Below, one piece after another: positions 8,392-17,764 of a DNA stretch of 49,651 nucleotides. The DNA lies in assembly GCF_000521215.1 (NCBI RefSeq), contig NZ_KI928936.1, forward strand, positions 1 to 49,651, read 5' to 3'. The stretch comes from Labrenzia sp. DG1229. GTDB taxonomy: Bacteria > Pseudomonadota > Alphaproteobacteria > Rhizobiales > Stappiaceae. Each line of letters begins with the position of its first letter. Within the stretch, counting starts at the first letter, position 1. Under the pieces are notes generated by a model. That model saw nothing but the letters and a program-made list of their open reading frames with translations, ran no database searches and was not told the origin of the DNA. Both the position numbers and the translations under genes were made by a program.

Positions 8392-9240
8392 CTATCGCAG
8401 CACGCGTCCGATTTCGATATGACCCATTCGAAAGCTGTTCGGCGACACGCCCGTTTTGGATTTGAAGAACCTCGTGAAATGCCCTTGAGCGGAAAACCCC
8501 AATAACTCGGATATTTCCGCGATTGTAACGGCGGGGTCACTGAGCAGATGCGATGCGCGTTCGCAGCACAGGGTATCCAGATAAGTTCGTGGCGACAGGC
8601 CAGTGCATTGGCGAAAGCGTGCATAAAACTGTGACCGCGACAATCCCACATCACGTGCTACATCGTTCAGGTCCAGTTCCTTGGAAGGTTTCTGGCGAAA
8701 TGCCTTTACAGCTCTTCGAATTCGGTGGTCGCTTACAAACAGGCAGTTTGTGCTCTGCTCCGAAACGGCATCGGTTTTTGAACATTGGAGTACTGACCAG
8801 ACCAGGTCGCGAAGCAATGTGTCGAATTGCTCTTCATCGCTATGCATATCCATCATCTGATCCGCGAGTTTCGCGGCCTGTTCCTGTAGTTGGGAACTGA
8901 CCGTCGCCGTTGTTTTCGCGAAAGGAAGGTTCTTGAAGCCGGCAAGTATCTGGTTGCCATTCTCTCCAAACCACAGCGTGTCGATGTACAGCGCCAACAG
9001 AACCGTTGGCTCTTCACCTGTAGACCTCTGATTGGAGTGAACGACCCAGGGATTGACCAGCACCATTTGTGTATCGGTCAGCCGCGCGCTTTTACCGTCG
9101 ACGCTATAGACCGTGTCGGGTCCTGTAAGTTTGATGAGAGCATGAACCTGGGAATGGGCGTGATCCAGAACCGGCTCCGTCGCCGACAGCAAGGCGACGC
9201 GCCCAAACGCTCCTATAGCGATCCCCAGTGCGTCGGCCAC
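8392..9240 (-). CDS. AraC family transcriptional regulator
   Basis: A 282-residue protein. An N-terminal cupin-like effector domain (LDHAHSQVHALIKLTG... NPWVVHSN) is followed by the double-HTH AraC domain in the last 100 residues (LNDVARDVGLSRSQFYARF, then TIAEISELLGFSAQGHFTRFFK). GTG at 9240 has AAGGGG upstream. It is divergent from the aldehyde dehydrogenase/TRAP operon and separated from it by 143 bases, so it very probably activates that operon in response to its substrate or an intermediate. GCAAAGAC occurs twice in the spacer (9302-9309 and 9363-9370), but I do not regard this as a proven half-site. Confidence 0.9.
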   Translation of the reverse strand: MADALGIAIGAFGRVALLSATEPVLDHAHSQVHALIKLTGPDTVYSVDGKSARLTDTQMVLVNPWVVHSNQRSTGEEPTVLLALYIDTLWFGENGNQILAGFKNLPFAKTTATVSSQLQEQAAKLADQMMDMHSDEEQFDTLLRDLVWSVLQCSKTDAVSEQSTNCLFVSDHRIRRAVKAFRQKPSKELDLNDVARDVGLSRSQFYARFRQCTGLSPRTYLDTLCCERASHLLSDPAVTIAEISELLGFSAQGHFTRFFKSKTGVSPNSFRMGHIEIGRVLR

Positions 9241-9383
9241 GGCACCCCTTCGGCATTCGCCTCAAATAATCGGACAAAAAGGTAAATAGCACGAAACCGT
9301 GGCAAAGACCACTGAGCAGGAGCGTGCCATCCTGAGTTCAATGAAATCGTGCTTCGACGCTAGCAAAGACAGGGAAAGTTATC

Positions 9384-10853
9384 TTGACCCAATTGCCTGA
9401 GTTTTTGAAAACCGAGAGTTATGTAGGGGGTCAGTGGGTCGAGGCTGAATCAGGTGAACGTCTTGGTGTCAATGACCCTGCAACCGGCGAGACCCTGGCA
9501 ACGGTGCCGCGGATGGGTGCGGCGGAAACATCTCATGCGATTGCCGAAGCGCAAAAGGCGTTTGAAGGTTGGAGCAACAGGACGGCGGCGGACAGGGCAA
9601 CTGTACTTCTTGCCTGGGCTGAAGCGATGCGATCCAATGCAGAAGCTCTGGCAAGTCTGCTGACGCTCGAACAGGGCAAGCCATTCAGTGAATCTCTGGT
9701 TGAAATCGAGTATGCGGCCAGCTTCTTTAGCTGGTTTGCCGAAGAAGGCCGCAGACTTTACGGAGATATCATCCCCCCGCACCGCACGGATGCACGCATA
9801 CTGGTCACACGGAATGCACTCGGCGTCGTTGGTGGAATTACACCCTGGAATTTTCCGTCGGCAATGGTGACGCGCAAAGCAGCACCCGCATTGGCGGCAG
9901 GCAACTGCATGGTGCTGAAACCGGCCGAAGCCACACCGTTATCGGCGCTAGCAATCGCCGCGTTGGCCGAACAGGCAGGTGTTCCTGCCGGCGTGTTCAA
10001 CGTTGTCACCGGTGGCCGGGAAGAGGCCCCGCACATCGGCAGGGCGTTGATCGACAGCCCGCATGTGCGCAAGATCGGCTTCACCGGGTCAACGGCCGTC
10101 GGAAAACAGTTGATGCGCGATTGCGCAGACGACTTGACAAAGGTGAGCCTCGAACTGGGTGGCAACGCTGCATTCATCGTGTTCGATGACGCCGATATTG
10201 AAGCGGCTCTCGACGGCGCGCAGATCTGCAAGTTCCGCAATTCCGGTCAAACCTGCATCGCGGCAAACCGCATCTACGTTCAGGAGAGTATTCACGACAG
10301 ATTTGTAGAGGCTCTGTGTGAAAGGGCTCAACAGATCCAGGTGGGTCATGGTCTCGAAGAAGGCGTGAGCCAGGGACCCTTGATCGACCACCGTGGATTG
10401 GAAAAGGTGGAACGCCTGGTCGCGGATGCGACGGGTAAAGGGGCAAAAATCCGCATTGGTGGTCAGCGACATGCGGTTGGCGGAACATTTTACCAGCCGA
10501 CGGTCATGACAGGTGTCACACCCGCAATGGATATCGCTCACGAAGAGGTTTTTGGTCCGGTTGCAACGATCACAAGCTTTTGCAAGGAACAGGACGCGAT
10601 CGAGATGGCAAACAACACGCCATACGGCCTGGCCGGATACTTTTACAGCCGTGATGTAGGACGAATTTTCCGCGTAGCAGACGCCCTCAAAACGGGCATT
10701 GTCGGTGTCAACACCGGGCTGATTTCCACCGAGGTCGCGCCCTTCGGCGGTGTGAAGGAAAGCGGCATCGGACGAGAAGGGTCGAAATACGGCATCGAAG
10801 ACTGGACCGAGTTGAAATACATCTGCCTTGCCGGGCTGGGGGCTCCGTCATGA
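9384..10853 (+). CDS. NAD(P)-dependent aldehyde dehydrogenase (succinate-semialdehyde dehydrogenase-like)
   Basis: A 489-residue protein of the ALDH superfamily. It has the ITPWNFP cofactor segment, the GFTGSTAVGK turn, the catalytic glutamate in LELGGN and the catalytic cysteine in NSGQTCIAANR. The sequence is closest in style to GabD/succinate-semialdehyde dehydrogenase, but in this setting it may oxidise another aldehyde made by the ThDP enzyme two genes downstream. The start is TTG at 9384, preceded by AGGGAAAG at 9371-9378. The stop overlaps the next start (ATGA at 10850). It is the first gene of the operon running to 17170. Confidence 0.88.
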   Translation: MTQLPEFLKTESYVGGQWVEAESGERLGVNDPATGETLATVPRMGAAETSHAIAEAQKAFEGWSNRTAADRATVLLAWAEAMRSNAEALASLLTLEQGKPFSESLVEIEYAASFFSWFAEEGRRLYGDIIPPHRTDARILVTRNALGVVGGITPWNFPSAMVTRKAAPALAAGNCMVLKPAEATPLSALAIAALAEQAGVPAGVFNVVTGGREEAPHIGRALIDSPHVRKIGFTGSTAVGKQLMRDCADDLTKVSLELGGNAAFIVFDDADIEAALDGAQICKFRNSGQTCIAANRIYVQESIHDRFVEALCERAQQIQVGHGLEEGVSQGPLIDHRGLEKVERLVADATGKGAKIRIGGQRHAVGGTFYQPTVMTGVTPAMDIAHEEVFGPVATITSFCKEQDAIEMANNTPYGLAGYFYSRDVGRIFRVADALKTGIVGVNTGLISTEVAPFGGVKESGIGREGSKYGIEDWTELKYICLAGLGAPS

Positions 10854-11167
10854 TCGTCGAAGAGCGCATCTACACCCTGCACGTGGGAAAGGTTCCCGAA
10901 TATCTGAAGCTTTACGAAGCTGAGGGTCTGGCCGTTCAGACCCGGATACTGGGAAATCTTCTTGGATACTACCAGGTCGAATTCGGTCCCCAGAACCAGA
11001 TCGTGCACATGTGGTCCTATGCCGATTTTGCCGATCGTCAGACCCGTCGCAAGGAACTGGTCCGCGATCCCGAATGGACAAACTACGTCAAGAAAATCCG
11101 GCCGTTGGTCAGGCACCAGGAAAACAAGCTGCTGCTGCCTGCACCGTTCATGCAGACACGAGATTAG
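10850..11167 (+). CDS. NIPSNAP family protein
   Basis: A 105-residue protein matching a single NIPSNAP (dimeric alpha/beta barrel) domain: EERIYTLHVGKVPEYLKLYEAEG, then HMWSYADFADRQTRR and a trailing RPLVRHQENKLL. The family is widespread but biochemically poorly defined; it is often found next to degradation genes. Coupled to the aldehyde dehydrogenase by a 4-base overlap. Its role in the pathway is unknown and may be a small isomerase-like or binding function. Confidence 0.85.
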   Translation: MIVEERIYTLHVGKVPEYLKLYEAEGLAVQTRILGNLLGYYQVEFGPQNQIVHMWSYADFADRQTRRKELVRDPEWTNYVKKIRPLVRHQENKLLLPAPFMQTRD

Positions 11168-11186
11168 CGTTCGAGGGGAAGACACG

Positions 11187-11816
11187 ATGGAAATGCACTT
11201 GTTTGAAGACAACCTCTCGAACGGTCAAACCGCTGCGTTCGGCAACACATGCTCCAGGGCGATCTATGTGACCGCTGGTGGAGTCACCGTCGAGGGCAAA
11301 AGCTATGGCCTTGATGAGGGGTTCGTTGCCAGCGGGCCAGTTACCCTGGTCGCGGGCATAGAAGGTGCATCGCTGTGGCGTTGGGACCTTTCCGATGCGC
11401 CACCCATCGCCCGTCCCCAGCACACGACGAAGAAACTTTCAGGCGAAGTTCCGGCGCAATTGGCCAGGGTCGGCAATTTTCTGCGGCTTGACAGTGTAAC
11501 ATTTCCGCCTTCGGGCACGGCAATGCTGCACACGCATCAAGGTCCGGGTATCCGCTGTCTGCGCGAAGGCGGCATCAGGATCGACACCGGGGGCAAGTCA
11601 ACCTCCTTCGGGCCTGGCGGCGCCTGGTTTGAAAGCGGTCCTCTTCCCGTATTTGCTCAGGCTGACCACGCGATACAGAGCCGGTTCATCCGGGCGATGG
11701 TTCTTCCTGACGAGTTGCGCGGAAAATCCTCCATTCACTACGAAAATGAAGAAGATCGTACAAAACCCAAGTCCCAAAGCTATCGCAATTTCGGTGAAAC
11801 AGGACTGTTGCTGTGA
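11187..11816 (+). CDS. Cupin-fold protein
   Basis: A 209-residue protein. The second half has a cupin core with FPPSGTAMLHTHQGPGIRCL (possible metal-binding HxH) and a following GPGGAWFESGPLPV segment that fits the second cupin motif. The first half resembles a second, degenerate cupin. ATG at 11187 follows GAGGGGAAG. It overlaps the next gene by four bases (GTGA at 11813). Within the operon it could be an enzyme or a metabolite-binding accessory protein. The sequence does not decide. Confidence 0.7.
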   Translation: MEMHLFEDNLSNGQTAAFGNTCSRAIYVTAGGVTVEGKSYGLDEGFVASGPVTLVAGIEGASLWRWDLSDAPPIARPQHTTKKLSGEVPAQLARVGNFLRLDSVTFPPSGTAMLHTHQGPGIRCLREGGIRIDTGGKSTSFGPGGAWFESGPLPVFAQADHAIQSRFIRAMVLPDELRGKSSIHYENEEDRTKPKSQSYRNFGETGLLL

Positions 11817-13506
11817 ACAAGATGCTCCAGACAAGATCGCTTACCGGAGCACAATGTCTTGTGGACTGTCTGCTTCAACAAGACGTGGATCAGTGTTTTC
11901 TGGTTCCCGGCGAAAGTTACCTGGCCGTGCTCGATGCTCTGGCCGATGCCCCTCGGATCGACATCACCGTTTGCCGCCAGGAAGGCGGCGCGGCAATGAT
12001 GGCCGAAGCCTTCGGGAAACTGACGGGCCGACCCGGCATCTGCATGGTCACACGGGGACCGGGTGCAACCAACGCAAGTGCCGGGCTGCACATTGCCCGT
12101 CAGGATGCGACGCCCATGATCCTGTTCGTAGGACAAGTTGCGCGAGACATGCGCGAACGCGAAGCATTTCAGGAAATAGACTATCGCCGGATGTTCGGCC
12201 AGGTCGCCAAATGGGTCGCGGAAGTGGACAGTCCCCGCAGAATGGCCGAGATGGTGTCGCGCGCCTTTCACGTCGCCATGTCCGGGCGCCCGGGCCAGTG
12301 GTTCTGGCGCTTCCCGAGGACATGTTGGTCGAGACAACGGATGTGATCCCGCCGAAATTGGCCGTTGCCCAACCGGCCAAAGCTGCTCCGACGGATGCAG
12401 ACGTCCAAAACCTTCTCAACTCGCTGGTGAAAGCCTCAAACCCGATGATCATTGTCGGGGGAGGAGCATGGTCGGACCGCGCACGGCAGAACCTTCAGGA
12501 CTTCGCAGCCAAATGGAATGTTCCGGTTGCCGCTTCGTTTCGATGTCAGGATTTTTTCGACAATGCACACCCCTGCTATGCAGGCGATGCCGGCATCGGG
12601 ATCAATCCGGGTCTTGCCGCCCGGATAAGCGCGGCCGACGTTCTGGTCCTGCTGGGCACTCGGTTCAGCGAGATGGAATCCGGCGGCTACCGACTTGTCA
12701 ATATTCCCAAACCTGCTCAAGAACTCATCCACATCTACCCGGATCCGGAAGAGATCGGGCGGGTTTACGCGCCCGACATAGGCATTGCCGCACCTGCAGC
12801 TGAAACTATCGCGGTTCTGAACAACCAGGCCGCTCCAGCGAAGGATTTGCCTGAAAGGCAAGCCTATGTCGCGCATTGCAATGCCGGCTATCGCGCATGG
12901 TCGACGCTGCCCGGGGGGCGTGGGCAACTGGCCATGGCCGATGTCATGCGTCACCTGAAAAACGTTCTGCCGGATGATGCCATCGTGACCAATGGTGCTG
13001 GCAACTACACCGTATGGCTGCATCGATACCTGAAGTATCGCAAATACCGAACCCAACTCGCACCGATCTCCGGGTCGATGGGGTATGGATTGCCCGCCGC
13101 CGTGGCTGCTGCCAGAACTCATCCAGGACGGCAAATCGTGTGTTTCGCAGGTGACGGATGTTTCCTGATGCACGGACAGGAATTGGCAACCGCCGTGAAG
13201 TATCGCGCCAATTTGAAAGTGATCGTCGTCAACAATGGAATGTACGGCACGATCCGCATGCATCAGGAACGGAGCTATCCGGGCCGGGTCAGCGCGACGG
13301 ATCTGGTGAACCCCGATTTTGCAATGCTGGCAAAGTCCTACGGGTGTCACGGCGAAACGGTGACGCGCACCGAACAGTTCGCGGCAGCCTGGGATCGTGC
13401 TTGCGACTATCCCGGGCCAAGCCTGATTGAGCTTCAGGTAGATCCTGAACTGATCACTCCGACACAAACCATCGAAGACTTGCGGCGTGCCTCGCAAGGC
13501 CAGTAA
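11813..13506 (+). pseudogene. ThDP-dependent enzyme (acetolactate synthase/benzoylformate decarboxylase-like), frameshifted
   Basis: Start GTG at 11813. The first 160 codons give an ALS-type N-terminal domain (FLVPGESYLAVLDAL, catalytic glutamate in CRQEGGAAMMAEAFG, TRGPGATNASAG). At about 12295 the frame is lost, and the rest of the enzyme continues in the +1 shifted frame to 13506, with the ThDP motif GDGCFLMHGQ...VVNNGMYG. Inserting one C in GGGCCAGTG (12292-12300) restores GRPGPVVLALPED, the expected family sequence, giving about 564 residues. All catalytic motifs are otherwise intact. This is either a very recent mutation or a base-calling error. The probable reaction is decarboxylation of a 2-keto acid to an aldehyde, or carboligation, for the aldehyde dehydrogenase upstream. 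Confidence 0.85.
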
Positions 13507-13534
13507 ACGCCTCAAGACTTACGGGAGCAGAGCA

Positions 13535-14287
13535 ATGGACGAAAAGAATGTTGTCATCGTGACCGGTGGAGCCATGGGAATTGGACGCGCCATCGCGGAC
13601 CGGTTTGCCAGGGATGGTTCTGCCGTCGTGGTTGCCGATGTTTCGGGAGCGACTGAAGCGGCAGCGGAAATCGCTGCAACAGGTGCAGCCGCGATTGGCG
13701 TCTTTTGTGACATATCCGATCCGGCTTCATGCAACGAGATGGTCGCTGAAGCCCTGAAAGCCTTCGGACAGATTGACACACTGGTGAACAATGCCGGTCT
13801 CTATTCCACGCTGAAGCTTACGGAGTTCACCGACATATCGCCTGAAGAATGGCAACGCGTGTTGAACGTCAACGTCATGGGTCAGGCGTTTGTCACTGCC
13901 GCTGTTTTGCCGGCGATGAAGGCGCAGGGAGCTGGAGCGATTGTCAACATGTCTTCGGGCACTCCCTTCAAGGGTGTGCCCTACCTGCTGCATTACGTCG
14001 CCAGCAAAGGTGCGATCAACGCCATGACCAAGGCCTTGGCCAAGGAGCTTGGTGCGGACGGCATTCGCGTCAATGGTGTCGCACCTGGCTTTACCATGTC
14101 CGACGGTGTCAAGGCGAACCCGGATCAGATCGCAAAACTTCAGGAAATCTCGCAAAAGGCGCGGGTAATTGCGCGCGACCAATTGCCTGAAGACGTCGTC
14201 GGTGCTGTGGCGTTTCTCGCATCGCGGGATTCGGCCTTCATGACCGGCCAGACGCTGGTCGTCGATGGCGGAGCATATTTTCACTGA
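13535..14287 (+). CDS. Short-chain dehydrogenase/reductase (SDR)
   Basis: A 250-residue classical SDR. It has a TGGAMGIG dinucleotide-binding turn, NNAG at the expected place, catalytic Ser in NMSSGTPF, and the YxxxK pair in HYVASKGA. The C-terminus includes MTGQTLVVDGGAYFH, the usual SDR ending. ATG at 13535 has ACGGGAG upstream; an earlier in-frame start at 13487 would overlap the ThDP gene. It sits between the ThDP enzyme and the TRAP genes, so an alcohol/ketone oxidation early in the pathway is likely. The substrate is not known. Confidence 0.9.
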   Translation: MDEKNVVIVTGGAMGIGRAIADRFARDGSAVVVADVSGATEAAAEIAATGAAAIGVFCDISDPASCNEMVAEALKAFGQIDTLVNNAGLYSTLKLTEFTDISPEEWQRVLNVNVMGQAFVTAAVLPAMKAQGAGAIVNMSSGTPFKGVPYLLHYVASKGAINAMTKALAKELGADGIRVNGVAPGFTMSDGVKANPDQIAKLQEISQKARVIARDQLPEDVVGAVAFLASRDSAFMTGQTLVVDGGAYFH

Positions 14288-14317
14288 CAAAAACCGAACC
14301 AAAAGGGGAGAAATCAA

Positions 14318-15307
14318 ATGAACCGTCGTACCTTTCTGAAGACCACTTCAATGACAGCCGCAATGCTTGCCGCACCGGGCATCGCCAGCGCTGCCGCCGA
14401 AAAAACACTCCGCATCGGCACGATCACGCCTGGCAGCCACTTCTGGACACAGACCATGGACCGGGTCGGAGCGTCGCTGGCAGAAAAGAGCGGCGGCAAG
14501 TTCGACACTCAGGTGTTCCCGTCGGGCCAGCTGGGCAACGAGGCAACCATGATCCAGCAGCTCCAGTCCGGTGGTTTGGACATGGGCTTCCTGACGGTGG
14601 CGGAATTCTCAAACCGTCTTGACGACATGGCGGCCCTTTTCACACCTTATCTGGTGCAAAATGTCAGCCAGGCGTCCAAGCTGTTGACCGGCCCCACAGC
14701 GACGGGAATGCTCGAACAATACTCAACATTGGGCATGAAGGGTCTTGGTTTCGGACTGGGTGGCATGCGTCACCTGATATCGCGCGAGCCGGGATTGTCT
14801 TCGGCTGACCTGGCCGGACGCAAGTATCGCATCACGCCGTTTGCGCCGCTGCGGGACTTCTACGAGCTGATGGATGTAGCCCCCACGCCGGTACCCTTGC
14901 CCGGTCTGTTTGATGCGCTCGCAAATGGCCAGGTCGATGGCGCTGATATCGATCTGGAGTTGGCCTGGAAGCTCAAGCTTTATGACCAGGCGCCCAACCT
15001 GACAATCACGAGCCAGATGATGTTCCCGGTGGTTGCAGTGGTTTCCGGCCGGTATTGGGCTGCTCTGAGCGATGACGAAAAGCAGATGCTGTCTCAATCT
15101 GTCTCCGAACAGATCGATTGGCTCTTTGCTCAATATGTCGAGTTCGAGCCGAAGTGGCTGAATGATCTCAAAGGTACCGGGATCAATGTTGTCGATGCAG
15201 AGCCAGGTTTCTTCGGCGACACGATTTCCGAATGGAAGAGCATCTGGGAACCAAAGGCACCGTCTATCGGAGCATTGCAAAAGGAGGCAAAGATGCTTGC
15301 GGGTTAA
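14318..15307 (+). CDS. TRAP transporter substrate-binding protein, DctP family
   Basis: A 329-residue periplasmic solute-binding protein. The N-terminus MNRRTFLKTTSMTAAMLAAPGIASA is a Tat-type signal (RRTFLK) with an AxA cleavage site. The mature part fits the DctP family, with FDTQVFPSGQLGNEATMIQQLQSGGLDMGF and LFDALANGQVDGADI. Ligands of this family are usually carboxylates bound through a conserved arginine. The sugar acid or keto acid handled here is not inferable. RBS AAAAGGGGAG. A strong hairpin follows at 15314-15335, before the two membrane genes. Confidence 0.92.
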   Translation: MNRRTFLKTTSMTAAMLAAPGIASAAAEKTLRIGTITPGSHFWTQTMDRVGASLAEKSGGKFDTQVFPSGQLGNEATMIQQLQSGGLDMGFLTVAEFSNRLDDMAALFTPYLVQNVSQASKLLTGPTATGMLEQYSTLGMKGLGFGLGGMRHLISREPGLSSADLAGRKYRITPFAPLRDFYELMDVAPTPVPLPGLFDALANGQVDGADIDLELAWKLKLYDQAPNLTITSQMMFPVVAVVSGRYWAALSDDEKQMLSQSVSEQIDWLFAQYVEFEPKWLNDLKGTGINVVDAEPGFFGDTISEWKSIWEPKAPSIGALQKEAKMLAG

Positions 15308-15313
15308 GGCAGA

Positions 15314-15335
15314 CGCCCACGCTCGGGCGTGGGCG
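15314..15335 (+). promoter_or_regulatory. Intercistronic hairpin between dctP and dctQ homologues
   Basis: CGCCCACGC (15314-15322), loop TCGG, then GCGTGGGCG (15327-15335): a perfect 9-bp GC-rich stem with a stable UNCG-type loop. No T run follows, so it is not a complete intrinsic terminator. Such hairpins behind binding-protein genes usually stabilise the upstream mRNA or cause partial termination, giving more binding protein than permease. Confidence 0.6.
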
Positions 15336-15365
15336 GTCAACTTGGGGACCAAAGAGGATCACGCT

Positions 15366-15917
15366 ATGAAGATGGTGCTGAAAACATCGGACTGGATCGC
15401 CGGAATCGAGGCGTTTCTGTTGAAGATTCTGGTGGCAGCCGTACTGATGTTGATGATCCTGAATGTCGCCAGCCGTGCTGTGAACTGGTCACTCTACTGG
15501 GTGGATGAGCTGGCCATCAACCTTATGGTTGTCTTTGCATTTGTCGGGTCCAGTCTGATGTTTGCCCAAAGGCGAAACTTTTCGGTCACCCTTCTGTCGG
15601 ATGCGGTTTCAGAAACTCTCCGGCGCCGGATGTCAATCGCTGTGCAGTGCGTCAACCTGGGTTTCGCGCTGTTCTTGGCCTATGCCACCTGGGTCTGGTT
15701 CGATCCCGTCACGATGGCCCGGAGTGGGTTCAACCTGCAAATATTTTTCGAGAGCACATACAACAGCGTGTATCAGGAAGTAACCAACACCATCGGCGTA
15801 CGGCGCTTGTGGTTCTTTTTGGTGATGCCGCTATTTGCGTTCACACTGACGATCCATAGCGCAGCTTGCCTGCTGCGAGACCTCCATGGCACCCCGGCAA
15901 CGGATACGCCGCGATGA
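15366..15917 (+). CDS. TRAP transporter small permease, DctQ family
   Basis: A 183-residue protein with four hydrophobic helices (about residues 14-34, 48-66, 90-110 and 140-165) and the DctQ-type pattern RAVNWSLYWVDELAINLMVVFAFVGSSLMF. ATG at 15366. The stop overlaps the start of the large permease (ATGA at 15914-15917). It forms the small membrane subunit that joins the periplasmic binding protein to the transport subunit. Confidence 0.9.
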   Translation: MKMVLKTSDWIAGIEAFLLKILVAAVLMLMILNVASRAVNWSLYWVDELAINLMVVFAFVGSSLMFAQRRNFSVTLLSDAVSETLRRRMSIAVQCVNLGFALFLAYATWVWFDPVTMARSGFNLQIFFESTYNSVYQEVTNTIGVRRLWFFLVMPLFAFTLTIHSAACLLRDLHGTPATDTPR

Positions 15918-17170
15918 TTACGGCCCTGGTCTTTGTCGTGTTGCTGTTTGTCGGCGCGCCGATCGGCATCGTTCTTGCGGTCTCCGCGGCAATCTATGTG
16001 TTGGATACCGGCAACACCGCCCTGATCGGCTCCTATGCGCTTCAATTGCAATCGGGCATCGGCAAATACGGATTGTTGGCGATCCCGCTTTTCATGATGG
16101 TTGGCGAGATGATGAACGGCGGCGGCATCACGGCCAGGCTTATAGGCATGGCGCGGGCAGTCGTCGGCACGATGAAAGGCGGATTGGTCTATGTGAACAT
16201 TCTTGCCAACATGATGATGGCTTCAATTCTGGGATCGGCCACGGCACAAATTTCGATCATGTCCAAGGTGATGGTTCCCGAAATGGAGCGGGCCGGATAT
16301 CAAAAGACATTTGCAGTTGCCACGACGACTTCGGCGGGGCTGCTATCTCCAATAATACCTCCGTCCATGATGTTCGTGGTCTATGGTGTGCTGGCTCAGA
16401 TCTCGATCGGGGACCTGTTCATCGCCGGAATTGTGCCGGGTCTGTTGATGGCCGCCGGCTTCATGATCGTGATCTTCCTGATCGGTCTGTTCAGCCCGTT
16501 TCCAGTGGCTCCACCGCTGACGCGGCAGGAACGGGTCGGGTTGCTGCGCGACGGACTATTGACGCTCATCATTCCAGTTTCGATCATCGGAAGCATCTTG
16601 CTCGGTATCGCCACGCCGACTGAATCGGCCGCCATAGCTGCACTCATGGCTTATCTGATCGGCAAATTCATAACACGCGAGCTTTCGGACCGGGATATCC
16701 CGAAAATGCTGCTGACTGCCGGTTCGAACGCAGCGCTCGTCCTGTTCATGGTTGCCACCGCGAACGTCTTCAGCTGGATATTGATTTACGGTCAGATCCC
16801 GCAAAGCCTGGCGGAGTGGGTCGTAACGGTGGCCGAACATCCGATCCTGTTTCTGCTTCTGGTCAATTTGATCATGCTGGCTGTCGGCATGATCATTGAT
16901 GGCATACCGGCCCTCATCATGGTTGTGCCGATCATTCTGCCGGTTGCGACATCCGTCTATGGCATCGACCCATATCACCTGGGAGTTGTTCTGTGCCTGA
17001 ACCTGACACTTGGACTGGTAACTCCGCCGGTTGGTGTCGCGCTTTACGTGGCTGCGACCGTTTCCGATGTGAAAGCCGGTGCGATCTTCAAATCCGCTTT
17101 GCCCTTTGTCGCGGTGGCGGGAATAGTCGTGATTTTGCTTAGCGTTTTCCCTCAAATGGTGTTTCGCTGA
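15914..17170 (+). CDS. TRAP transporter large permease, DctM family
   Basis: A 418-residue, about 12-helix membrane protein of the ion-transporter superfamily. It has the DctM landmarks GNTALIGSYALQLQSGIGKYGLLAIPLFMMVGEMMNGGGI in its N-terminal part and TPPVGVALYV near the C-terminus. ATG at 15914 is chosen because it overlaps the DctQ stop, so the 15866 upstream frame start is rejected. It completes a three-gene Na+-driven TRAP importer, last in the operon that starts with the aldehyde dehydrogenase. Confidence 0.93.
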   Translation: MITALVFVVLLFVGAPIGIVLAVSAAIYVLDTGNTALIGSYALQLQSGIGKYGLLAIPLFMMVGEMMNGGGITARLIGMARAVVGTMKGGLVYVNILANMMMASILGSATAQISIMSKVMVPEMERAGYQKTFAVATTTSAGLLSPIIPPSMMFVVYGVLAQISIGDLFIAGIVPGLLMAAGFMIVIFLIGLFSPFPVAPPLTRQERVGLLRDGLLTLIIPVSIIGSILLGIATPTESAAIAALMAYLIGKFITRELSDRDIPKMLLTAGSNAALVLFMVATANVFSWILIYGQIPQSLAEWVVTVAEHPILFLLLVNLIMLAVGMIIDGIPALIMVVPIILPVATSVYGIDPYHLGVVLCLNLTLGLVTPPVGVALYVAATVSDVKAGAIFKSALPFVAVAGIVVILLSVFPQMVFR

Positions 17171-17678
17171 GAGTAGCAGGCCCGCCATACGACGATTGAA
17201 CCGGTGCATGTCAATTGCGGTATGCGATAAAATTCGCTCAATCTGATTTCCGCAACACAGTGATTGAAATCCCCCTCGCCGCCATCTGCTCTCGAACTGA
17301 TATCACCGAAAACACGATATCCATTCGAATTTTTGAAGCCACCGGTGCCCTTCTTCCACAAAAATCAATACCGGATTGACATTCGGCATTCGTCGCTTTG
17401 GCCACAAGTAGCCACCAGGTCGTTTCTCGACTGCGGGGGCAAGGCTTGTGACGGTCCGCGTCAAACGCGAAAACAAGTACGCTCACGTAAAGTTGCAAAT
17501 GACCTTGTTCGCACCTGCTTTTTCAGAAATGCGAGGCATTTGTTTGATTACGCGGCGATAAAGGGACGGCACAAACTTGCCCTATTTGGCAAAAATCACA
17601 CGATTCGCCTTCGTAATTTCAACCAGTCATGGCAAGGTAGGTGTATTTATACCAGAAGGGGTCTTTCATTATGACTTA
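17171..17678. other. Non-coding stretch between TRAP operon and IS630
   Basis: About 500 bases without a supportable gene. The longest frames (17264-17674 plus strand, 17238-17498 minus strand) have no motif, no ribosome site and an odd composition. Because the insertion element to the right abuts the pbpC stop, this stretch is probably what originally followed pbpC, including its displaced terminator. I could not recognise a terminator in it. Confidence 0.4.
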
Positions 17679-17697
17679 TACCAAGCCCAATTGGTTA
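17679..17697 (+). repeat. Left terminal inverted repeat of the IS630 element
   Basis: Starts TACCAAGC, with ATTG at the matching place. It pairs with the right end at 15/19 positions. Confidence 0.75.
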
Positions 17698-17764
17698 TGA
17701 CTCATATTTGAGCTTGCCTTTTCATGGCAAATCATGATTCACGATGGCAAACAGGGAGTTTGCC

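Noticed and set aside
9302..9370. GCAAAGAC repeated in the AraC/aldehyde dehydrogenase spacer as an AraC site
   Set aside because: Eight bases 61 apart is weak evidence; AraC half-sites are longer and usually about 21 bases apart.
11629..12340. Open frame upstream of the ThDP second half taken as its own start
   Set aside because: This part is out of frame with the real N-terminal domain and gives no family sequence; the frameshift explanation fits better.
17264..17674. Plus-strand open frame of 136 codons before the IS element
   Set aside because: No family motif, ribosome site or neighbour support; the amino-acid make-up is unlike a folded protein.
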